A stretch of 64,000 nt of DNA, from positions 36,864 through 100,863 of IMG/VR virus record IMGVR_UViG_3300004369_000004; one strand, written 5' to 3'. Below the pieces are notes generated by a model. It did not search any database, was not told the DNA's origin, and saw only the letters and a list, made by a program, of their open reading frames with translations. Every line of letters begins with the position of its first letter. The stretch's first letter is position 1. Both the position numbers and the translations under genes were made by a program. The stretch is from a virus. This document shows positions 9,938-19,700 of the stretch, piece by piece.

Positions 9938-12900
9938 TATTTTTTTCTTTTATGGTTATATGGAATTCTAGTTGACGAAGTCTTAGCTGCTTTAAACTTT
10001 GCTTTCTCAGTAGAAGAAAGTTCAGAAGAAGTCTTAGGAGTTTTACTACTTACTCGTTTAGAAGGTCTGCATGCAGGATAAGCTCTATTCTCTCCCTCTT
10101 GTCTACCACACTGTTTGCCTGTTTTAACATCTACCCACTTCTCAGCAAACCATCTATCTAAGCCACCATGTTGACCACCAGATTTATATTGTTTCTTTTT
10201 ATCGTAAAAAGACGATGATACTACTGTACCATTAACTCCTGGTACAGTCATTCCCCCATCTTGGTATAAAGCAGCATTAAAAGAAGAGTGTCCTCCGTGG
10301 AATCCAGTTGCCTTGCCTTTCTCCAGAGCATTCTTCCAAAGACCAGAAGCCTGTGGACTCTGAGTATTCATACCTGAACTAACTCTTCCTAAGTCTAATC
10401 TTTTTAAGTAATCATTCAAAGATTTGTAAGAACGAGTACCACGAACTACCTCTTCACCGATTCTAACAGCTTCTGTAGGAAAAACTCCTGCAGCACTATT
10501 TGACATTTGTAAACCAGGAATACTTCTTAAATAAGCTTTGTTTGTAATATCAGGAATATCTCCTCTATATAAACCAGGTCTTGTAGTTACTCCCCACTCT
10601 CTAGGTCCTTCTACTATAGTGTTTCTTCCCACTACGCGATTATAACGATCAGCTAGAGACTTCATTAACTCTTCCTTAGTTAATGCACTAGTAGTCAAAT
10701 CATTTATAGTAAGATTGAATAACTCTGGATCATCTGGAAAACCTTTGGAAAGAGAATGCATTCTCTCGATTGTTCCTTCCTCTAACAATTCATCAAAATA
10801 TCTATTAGGATTAGATCTGAATAAATCTAAACGTTGCCTTTGAAAATCATTTAAAGGAAAAGTAGCCCGTTGTCGTGGAGTATAAATAGTCAACTCATCT
10901 CCTCTTGGATTTAATCCTTGAACTCTGTATTCTAAACCAGAAACATTATTTGCAGGAATAATTTCATCGTTTAAGAGATCAAGATTTCTATTGAATATAT
11001 CTATGTACTCTTCTCTAGGAATATCAACAACCCCAGGTAACTTTTGATCAGGAGCCAAAGGTTTAAGTCTACCATAAACATCAGTTACAGTATTTCTATA
11101 TTCTTCAGGAGTCATAAGCTTTGCAATCTCTCTTTGTTGTGGAGAAAGCTTAGGAGAGCCCATTTCAAAATGGGACTGATTAACAACTGCTGGTCTAGGT
11201 TTAACTCTAACACTATTAGGATTAGAGCCTGAAATAAATTCTCTACTAGTAGTTGTCTGAGATTGAGGAGCTCTTTCAAATAAATCTAATTGTCGAGGTT
11301 GAGCAGAAGAAGCCTCCCCAGCAACATCATCCATTATCCTAGAGGTAGGAGTTGTCATTCGTAGTGCAGGACTTGCAACTTCATCTAGTGAGCGAGTAGC
11401 AGATCTTCTAGCTAATTTAGCCAAAGAACCTGCAGCTTTGCTAGTAAGTTTTGGAACCATACTAGCTGCACCAACTATAGTAGCAGGATCTAATACTGCA
11501 TCAACTGCAAACGCACCATAAGGATTTTGAATATCCATTGCTTCAGATGGAGTTTGTACTTTGCCAGTAAGGTTGTACATCATACCAAGTTGAGGCACCG
11601 TAAAAGGAGAGGTAAGAACTTGCGCAAAACTTCCTGCTATATCATTTCCAGTCTTATACCAGTTTTCTCCACCAGTAGCATCTGATATTCTTCTAGCCAT
11701 TTGACTACTAAAGTCATTTGGATCTGTATCATATCCATAAGGGTAAAAACCCATTCTATCAGCAATCTGTCTAGGCATCCTTTTATACCAAGGTGCTCTC
11801 TTTGATGTAATCTCAACAGGAGCTATTCTGTCAGGATTTTCAGCAGTAGATGTTTCTAGAGATCCGCCCGCTTGATATTGTCTAGTTTGGTACTCACTGA
11901 TAGGGTAAAGAGATTCTTCAGGAGTACCTTCCAAGGCTCCATCTTGCATATATCTAGTTGTATCTTTTTGATATCTAGAATACAATGCGTCTATGTCTAC
12001 AGGAATCTCTGCGCCATCTTGTGCAATCTTTTGCTTAGCTACATCTTCTTTAGCAAACAAGTACATGTACTTATTAATATCATTATCTGATAAGCCGATG
12101 TCTTGTAGCTGTTTATATTGTGCTTTATCTCCTTCTGAAAATCCTTCTTTATAGTTATTAATATCGTAACCAGGCTGAAGTAATTCGTAGCCTTGATCTA
12201 TAGAAGAATCTCTAAGAGCTTTTAGTCTAGCTTTTACTTCACTGGGATTTGAAAGATACTCATATTCTTTAGTCCTCTTAGGAGGATTAATAAAGCTATT
12301 AAGATCTTGAGATAAGACTTGTGTAAAGTAATCTCCAACTTTAGTAGCGCCAGGGGTGTAGGAGCTATCTAAAGAGTGCGATAATTCATGCCTAAAAAAA
12401 GATGGATTGTACTTACCCTTCTTTAATAGAATACTATGATCACCAGGTTTATACTTTGCATAAGTACTAGGTCCAAAGTTCATAAAAGACATATAAGGCA
12501 CATCTACACGTAGTTCGTCAAGATTAAGCCTTCTAGCATCAATCATATCCTGTACAGGTCTATCCTCGGAATCAGGCCCATAGAATTCTGTCTGTAATAG
12601 TTTTTTATACTCAGGAGTATTAAGTGCTTCAGTTTGTCTATCAACCTCAGCGCTAGCATCTCTATAGATTTGTCTCCTAGACAATCCACCTTTTTGCATT
12701 CGAGTCTCAAGAACTTCTTTATCTCCTGGAAATTTATATTCTTTCCCAGGCTGCATTACAACAGTCTTACCAGTTTGTAAACCTTTACCGAGTACAGGTC
12801 TTTTAAAGAAATCTTTTTCTCCATTAGGACCTTTCATAGTAATACGATTAGAAGAAACAATAACTTTGTTAAGTTTTTTATTCCATAAACCAGTTTTACT

Positions 12901-12999
12901 CTTAGGAATATTAGTCTTTTTAGACTGCGCTTTATTAGCAGGTTTTTTAATTCCTTTTTTTACTTTGGTAAATTGTTTGTATAACTGGCTGATTTTCAT
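9937..12999 (-). CDS. Zincin-motif virion protein with C-terminal basic DUF domain (1020 aa)
   Basis: Residues 204-208 read HELSH inside FFRHELSHSLD, a good zinc-metallopeptidase HExxH motif preceded by a hydrophobic pair. The third zinc ligand is not obvious; candidate His/Glu residues lie within the next 60. The N-terminal 100 residues are basic with beta-like segments. Residues about 380-560 include small hydrophobic stretches (PATIVGAASMVPKL). The last 75 residues (GGLDRWFAEKWVDVKTGKQC, YPACRPSKRVSS, RIPYNHKRKK) match a short module common to cyanophages and giant viruses that I remember as DUF5872. Gly-Gly motifs (MQKGG, YQAGG, YQDGG, YKSGG) occur between regions. I infer a virion-carried protease or cargo protein. 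It could act on the host envelope during entry or on virion precursors. Confidence 0.7.
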   Translation of the reverse strand: MKISQLYKQFTKVKKGIKKPANKAQSKKTNIPKSKTGLWNKKLNKVIVSSNRITMKGPNGEKDFFKRPVLGKGLQTGKTVVMQPGKEYKFPGDKEVLETRMQKGGLSRRQIYRDASAEVDRQTEALNTPEYKKLLQTEFYGPDSEDRPVQDMIDARRLNLDELRVDVPYMSFMNFGPSTYAKYKPGDHSILLKKGKYNPSFFRHELSHSLDSSYTPGATKVGDYFTQVLSQDLNSFINPPKRTKEYEYLSNPSEVKARLKALRDSSIDQGYELLQPGYDINNYKEGFSEGDKAQYKQLQDIGLSDNDINKYMYLFAKEDVAKQKIAQDGAEIPVDIDALYSRYQKDTTRYMQDGALEGTPEESLYPISEYQTRQYQAGGSLETSTAENPDRIAPVEITSKRAPWYKRMPRQIADRMGFYPYGYDTDPNDFSSQMARRISDATGGENWYKTGNDIAGSFAQVLTSPFTVPQLGMMYNLTGKVQTPSEAMDIQNPYGAFAVDAVLDPATIVGAASMVPKLTSKAAGSLAKLARRSATRSLDEVASPALRMTTPTSRIMDDVAGEASSAQPRQLDLFERAPQSQTTTSREFISGSNPNSVRVKPRPAVVNQSHFEMGSPKLSPQQREIAKLMTPEEYRNTVTDVYGRLKPLAPDQKLPGVVDIPREEYIDIFNRNLDLLNDEIIPANNVSGLEYRVQGLNPRGDELTIYTPRQRATFPLNDFQRQRLDLFRSNPNRYFDELLEEGTIERMHSLSKGFPDDPELFNLTINDLTTSALTKEELMKSLADRYNRVVGRNTIVEGPREWGVTTRPGLYRGDIPDITNKAYLRSIPGLQMSNSAAGVFPTEAVRIGEEVVRGTRSYKSLNDYLKRLDLGRVSSGMNTQSPQASGLWKNALEKGKATGFHGGHSSFNAALYQDGGMTVPGVNGTVVSSSFYDKKKQYKSGGQHGGLDRWFAEKWVDVKTGKQCGRQEGENRAYPACRPSKRVSSKTPKTSSELSSTEKAKFKAAKTSSTRIPYNHKRKK

Positions 13000-13003
13000 G
13001 TAA

Positions 13004-13375
13004 TTAGCACTTTTTAGATTTTCCAGAAAGGAAAGATTTCAAACTCATCTTACCGCCCTTTTTCATTTTAAGACTCATAATACCTACACGAGTGGGGGAG
13101 TAGTTTGGGATTGTAGATTTTTGCTGAGGTTGTTGTGGCTGTTGAGGCATCTCCATACCCATCTGACCCTTACGCATTCTAGACAAAGTCTGAGCAAGTC
13201 TGGCTCTTTGGCCTGTTACTCCCTTACTCTTAGCTTTCTTTCTAAGCCATTCTTTGTCAATAGTTCCTTCAGAAGTCATAGCACCTGCTTTCTTAGCAGT
13301 TGCTCGCAAGGCTCCAGGCTTTTTAATAGCGCCTTTGATCCAGTTACCACCCTTCTTCATTTCAAATTTTTTCAT
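13004..13375 (-). CDS. Small basic protein with repeated MKKGG motif (123 aa)
   Basis: The protein begins MKKFEMKKGGNWIKGAIKKP and ends MKKGGKMSLKSFLSGKSKKC. In between is a compact helical module (GALRATAKKAGAMTSEG, KEWLRKKAKSKGVTGQRARL, ALTL-like ending) that I recognise as a recurring small domain in phages of cyanobacteria and Bacteroidota, without assigned function. A Gln/Pro linker (MPQQPQQPQQK) separates it from the basic tail. The start ATG overlaps the end of the 126-residue gene by four bases, which is typical translational coupling. It belongs to the tail transcript, between the muzzle and the zincin gene. The two identical MKKGG boxes suggest a functional site such as processing or docking. 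Confidence 0.65.
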   Translation of the reverse strand: MKKFEMKKGGNWIKGAIKKPGALRATAKKAGAMTSEGTIDKEWLRKKAKSKGVTGQRARLAQTLSRMRKGQMGMEMPQQPQQPQQKSTIPNYSPTRVGIMSLKMKKGGKMSLKSFLSGKSKKC

Positions 13376-13752
13376 GACAATGTAAGCAAATATAATGTAC
13401 TAGTAATCAGAGCAATGATTTCATCAATAATATTTTGAATATGAGTATTCTCTACTCCAAATACAGTACGATGTTTCATTAAGTACTGCTTCAACTGAGT
13501 AAGGTGTTGTTTCGGATTTACATACTCAGAAGAAGGTATTTTAAAATTAACTATTTTACCCAAAGTGCCCATATAAGACTCAACAAGAGAGTCAGTTAGA
13601 TCTAGCAAACCGTCATAGTATTTATTCAAAGCTTTATGCTCTGCATAACTAGTAGTTTGTAGATGTACAATGTGCATTGTATCTCTAGAGTGAAACAGTT
13701 GACCTATAACAAGTTCAGGTTTAACTGTTGTAAAAATTTCTTTTTCTCTCAT
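13372..13752 (-). CDS. Ferritin/Dps-like four-helix protein (126 aa)
   Basis: Residues about 14-60 read as two long helices with HSRDTMHIVHLQTTSYAEHK followed by ALNKYYDGLLDLTDSLVES. This closely resembles the first two helices of Dps/ferritin-like proteins, where a His-Leu/Trp-x-Thr-x-Ser-x-Ala-x-His segment is followed by an Asp-rich helix. The rest gives two more helices ending in a hydrophobic segment (IIALITSTLYLLTLS). The family is known in phages as an uncharacterised DUF (I believe DUF5856). Whether it binds iron or DNA is not shown here; the His and Asp residues that could do so are present. It lies directly after the muzzle gene, so it may be a structural bundle rather than an enzyme. 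Confidence 0.6.
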   Translation of the reverse strand: MREKEIFTTVKPELVIGQLFHSRDTMHIVHLQTTSYAEHKALNKYYDGLLDLTDSLVESYMGTLGKIVNFKIPSSEYVNPKQHLTQLKQYLMKHRTVFGVENTHIQNIIDEIIALITSTLYLLTLS

Positions 13753-13754
13753 GA

Positions 13755-16700
13755 TTATATTGTTGTTTGGTTAGTTTGTGTGATTTGTATAATGTTGACA
13801 AATTTATATCTGTTGTATCTATCTTGAATTAATCTTACTCTAGTAAAGTCTGATTTAATCTTATTCTTTTGGAATGACACACTTACGTTTCTTACTGCTT
13901 TGGTGTTAGGTAATTTATCAATTGGGTATTGTGCGGCCAAGTCAGCCCAGTCACTAGTCCAAAGAGATTGACCATTAGCTTGTGCGGCTATATTCCAGAA
14001 TCCGTTAAATGTAAACTTGTTTTCTCTTCTAGACAAAATAGTATCAATACCTGAAGTACCTACTCTAGGATATTGTAATTTTTGTCTAGTGTTTCCAAAT
14101 TGCTCAGGAATCAAATTGACAATACCAGAAGACTGCTCACGATTATAAATAATAGCTTTTGTAAAGTTAGCTGTATTTTTATTCTTTCGATCTGCCGTGG
14201 ACAGTGAGTAATAGTTTTGTCGTGTATAATACTCTTGTATCTCCGCAAACAAGCTGACCGAAGTAACAGTGTGATTAATAGGAATGCTGTTAACAGCATA
14301 TTCAAGGATATAGGGGTATAATTTACCATAGTAGGTTTGATATACAAAAGGACTTAAGTTATGATTCCAAATAGAAGCACCTTGAGCTCTATTGATTATA
14401 GTTTGAAAATGTCCTAGTTGAGGTACAAAGAAGTTTGGCAAGAACGAATAGAACGAAATAAAGTTCTTAAGCTTTGGAGAGTAAGCTACTGTCCAAGACT
14501 TGTCCTCAAAGTATCTAGTATCGTCCAAACGAATTCTAGTCTTCGTATTACCTGTTCTAAGAACATAATAACGATAATCAGGATCTAATCGATCTGTTAT
14601 GTAATCTACTGTTGTATTGCCCGTTCTGTATGAGGGGACAACTCTGTAGTCTTTCTTAGTTATAAAGACTCTTTCAAAGCGCTCATCCCAACCCATTACA
14701 ATACCGATGCCTAAAGAAGGTACATCAGTATCTACACTAGGTAGATCTTTTAAGATTTGGAAAGGAAGATTTTCCTTAAACCAGTTGTAGTTAAGCTGCG
14801 TCTTGATTTCGTTAAATCCTTGACCACTAACTTGATATACATGTCCACGCTTAGCATCTACCCAGAAAGTACCAAACTCAGTTCTTACATAAGCCTTATG
14901 TTGAGAACCAATATAACCAAGATCCGTATTAGACAAGTCAACAGGTTTCTGTTTAAACATGTCTGCATTACCAATCTCTAGTTGATATGGTGAGGTAGAA
15001 GTAAGAACAATTCTAGCATTATATACTTTGGTTGTGTTCTCAAACCTAGCATATACTTTTTCAGTCTCTCCCGCATTTAAATCAATTAAACGACCTCCCT
15101 CTTTCGGGAAGTCATATTTGTTACCAGGTCTGTAGCTCAACCATCTATCTGTAGATAGATTAGAGTTCATATCAGTAGCTTGATCAGAGTAAATCACTCT
15201 ACTTTGGTGATTAACAATACACTCTAAAGAAGGATACTTAAGAAGATATGGGAAGTTAGGAGACTTATTCTGAGAAGAGTAAGTTGCATTGTAGTGATAA
15301 AAATTATCAAACTTAATCGGAACGTTTCTTTCCTGCAACCAATCATCAGGAATACCTCCACCTACATTAGGATAGAAGTTTTCTTTATCAAGGTCTCTAC
15401 CATGTCTAAAGTGAGTATTAATATCCGACTCTACAAAGAAGATAGGAATACCATAAGAAGCTGTATAGAATGCTCCTCTCTTATAATATCTGTGCAATCC
15501 ATGAATTGGATCTAAGGATGTTCTCTTTACAAACCTAGACCATATAACATTAATGCCCGAAATAACAAGAGAATTGGATGATAGAATAGCCAAAGCACCT
15601 GCTACTCCTGTAGCAGTAGTAGCAGCAACGGCAACTGCATAACCCGCAACTACTAGTAAAAGAGCTCCTGCTACGTCACCTGCATCTACAGTGTCAACAT
15701 CATTTGATGTGCCATAAAAATATGTAGGATAGGCTAAGTTAGGAAACAGAAAGTAGTCGAATGGCATTTCATCTACAACAACTGCTCTTGCGTTAACGTT
15801 AACCAAATTTCTAGTAAAGAAAGAATGTTTTCTCTTAAGTGCAAAAGGAGTAATATAAGTATCTCCTCCAAAAGCAGGATAGTATTTATATTCTAAAGTA
15901 ACACTACCATCTGCAAGTCTTACAAGATCTTGTTTGTATCCAGTAGAGATATATCTCATATTCTGGAGTTGTCCATATTGATTTGGAAACTGCCTCTTCA
16001 CAGAAGCGTAGATTGCTCTAGTTTTTCTCTTTTCATGCTCAGCTGTAATATCTCCACCATGCTCAGTAGCAATATATCGAGAGTCGTCTACGATTTGTCG
16101 TTCTGAGTGAGTAATTGGAAATTTAGTCTTAAGATAAACTCCTGTTTCTCTTAGTCTATTATGAAGAGGAGCATCGTCAAATACTTGAACAATTCTTTCG
16201 TTGATATAATAACCAAGCTCAATAAATCTTTTAGAGTTTCCTTTATGCGCTGGATTTCTAAGAGGATCAATTTTAATAAACTGATTATAGGTAGCAATTG
16301 AATTATACTGATAAGCAAAATTTTGAAATGGAATAAGCTTTTCGACTATCTCTAGGATAATTTGCTCATTCATCATAAGCTTATCATATCGAATATTTAT
16401 TCCAGATTTATTAGTTAGCCCAGGAGTAACGCTAAGAATTTCTGCATCACTTTCTCCTTTAAACTCAGCAGAGAGAAGAGCTGATATTAATCCAGCATCA
16501 TAATATGCTCCTTTATCTATAAAGCGATATTGGGGGTGATCTTGTACTTGCTGAAAATGTCCTCTAACCTTACCTACTTCTACAGTCTCAAACTTAAGTT
16601 CAGTTCCAATCTTAGGATATTGGAAAGAAGTATCAGGAGATACAAAGTTAAATCTAAAAGCACTTCCAGTTTCTCTAATAGACTTAAAGCCATCTAAAGG

Positions 16701-19700
16701 AGCGCTTATGTCTGTACCAAGATCAGTTAGACCAGTCTCAATTCCAAAAAATCCTAATCTACGGCCTCTAGATTCATAAGTCCATTTAACATCTTGTCTT
16801 AGATATGGATCTACTCTTAAGTCGTTATAGGGATAGTTTGAATAATAATATTTTTGGTTAGTACCAGTTGAGTTGTCTGTGTACGTTCCTACATCATAAA
16901 GAAGTCCTTTAGCAATTACAGATTTATTTCCTACACGATTAGCTCTTACTAGCTCATAACCACAGATAACATCTTTAATAGGAATCTCTAGCTTTCTAAT
17001 AGGATCATATACAGTATACTTATATGTGCCATCTGAGTTTTTCTCATTAAGCAAATTAATCATTGTTTGCTCAACAATTCTAACTCCAATAGGATAAATC
17101 CAAGATTGTGAGTTATTAGATACTTTACTATCTAATTTTCCAGCAGAAGGAATCTCATGATCGTGGATGTGCGTTATAGCAGAATCAGGAAATTTATGAT
17201 GACGAATAGGCTTACCTCCTAATGCATCAGGATTGTAATAAGGAGCGTTAGGATCAGTATCCTGTTCCCAAATCTCATCATAGCACGGATAAACTTCTTC
17301 TGATTCCCAGTATGCAAATGTGCCTCTCTTATCGTTATAGATTGCACAGTTGTATTGTTTCTCAATACTATTTGCATCATCTATAGGTAGGGCAAAAGAC
17401 TCTCCTTCCCCTGCGGTGTTATAGACCTGCCATCTTTGAAGTTGGTCAGGAATCTCACAATCTGTCTTTGCTACATATACATCCTGGTTAGAGAAAGAAG
17501 ACTCAATAATAGTATCATCTGATGTTTTCTTTCTGCCTGGAATATGGAAGACATCTGTGTATTTTCCGTTTTTAAGTTTGAACTTAATACCAAATCCATA
17601 AACCTCATCACGTTGATATGTACGGAAAAAGTAAGCTACCTCTGGACTAGAGTAGTCCATCATGCCATCTGCAGGCATTTTAACAGTTTCCCATCGAAGG
17701 TCTAGTCTAGAGGCAAATCTCTGGAAGTTAAACTTAGGATACTCCTCAAGATCCGCTAACATCAATATATCATTTTGCTTCTCAATAATGTTAGCAGTCT
17801 CGTAGTGAGGAGAACGAATAAGCGGTACTATAGAAGAAAATGTCGATTTATAATCGCCTGTATAAATTACTTGATCTTTGTCAGTAGCCTGATTAACTCG
17901 GTAGGTACCAACAAGGTGATAAGTAGTAGTAGTATTTACAGTCTCAGCTACAACAAGATTAAAGTATTCAAAGATTCTAGTCTTATGGAATACCTCTACC
18001 TCAATGGCTTTAGAAGTAACATACTCTGTTTGCTCTGTAATAGCTCTTTCAAAAATTGGAACAGGGTTGTTAAAGTCACAATAATCAGTAAGCTCTAATC
18101 CTTGCTCATCTGAATAGGCAATTGCAAAAGAATAAACACCTGCAGGAAGTTGCCCTCCACTAGATATATTTACAGTGTGTACTTCAGGAACACAAAAATC
18201 TGGAAAGATCTTAGAGTCTTCGCAAGATTCTTTAATGCAAGTTCTTTCTGTTCCACAAGCATCTCTACCATAAGGATATTCTATTGAGAAGTATCTAGGA
18301 GGATTGTTTCTGCTTATATAATATATCTTGGTCTCACAGTCATCTATGCGGTATTCTGCTTGAACAGGAAATGCCACGTCAAAGTTGAGGCAGCAATTAT
18401 TTTTAGAGAAAGAAGCTGTTCCAGTTTCTGCAACATCAACTTCTTGAATTATATATAGTCTATCATGTTGAAGCTTAAGAGATCCTTTACGTGCTGTAAA
18501 TCTCTTTTGTTCTCCAAGCATAAAGTCTGTTATCTCATTACCATTACAATCGGTGTATGAGAAGTATTTTTCAATTGTAGAATAGTCTGTACCAGTATTG
18601 ACTATAACTCCATCTGACTCTAACTGAATGCCAGAAGACCTATAACCAAGAACATACTCAACGCAAGTGCCTGGACAGAAATCTAGACAATCATCTACTA
18701 CAAGATCTTCATAAACACAACACTGTCCAGTCACTTCACCATCTACTACTTGAGGAGTAGTTTCTAGCTTGTAACAACCCTCAGTACAATTCTCAGGATT
18801 AACCTGCAGGACAGTACCCTCAGGACATTCCTGAGTAAGGATCTTAACTAACTCAGTCTTGTTGTCAGTTGTAAAAACAAGATTCTCTTGAGCAGGTCCA
18901 TAAATATCCTCAATTGATTGGGCAGTAAGAATTGTGTTAAAATCTGTATCATAGATTTCAGCTGCAATCATTTGCGCAACTCCATAATCCCAATACTCTA
19001 AAGAGATTGTATGATTACCTGCAGGAAGTTGAACAGGATAAATATGAAATCTACCATAGAATGCGTGGTTTCCACCGCTAGCATCTAGATGATTCTGCAC
19101 AAATGGAATGCTTGTAGTATCAATAGGATTACCATTAGCATCATATGTGTTAGGATCAATAATATAATTTCCGTTAAGACCTATTCTAAAACGGTTATCT
19201 GCTGCGATACCAATGTAATAAGTTTTAGTATCTTGAATACAGATAGTTTGTTCATACCCAACCCATTGATTTGTAACAAGAACATTATTAAACTTTGTTT
19301 GAATTGCAATCTTGTTAATATGTCTCTGCAGATATGGTACACTAGCAGCGCCCCACCAAGAAGGTAATAAAGCATAAGTACCTACACCATCAGATCCCCA
19401 ACCAGGCTCATATAAAGCGGCACTATAAAGTCCCCAAGCAGAATTAGAAGCAGGAGAACAAGTATAAGTAAGTGTTTCTCTTGTAGGAATTGTATAGACT
19501 TCTCTAATACATTGTCTAGTTGCAGCATCAAATGTGTAGCCATCAGGACAAGTATAAGTCAAAGAAGTTTGTCCAGAAGTTGAATTAACATTAGAGCCAG
19601 TTACAACTTTACCATTCTCGCAACCGCAATCTTCTGATTCAGACAATACTACTTCAAGACAAGAGTTGTTTATATTAGTAACTTGACCGATGCGAGAACG

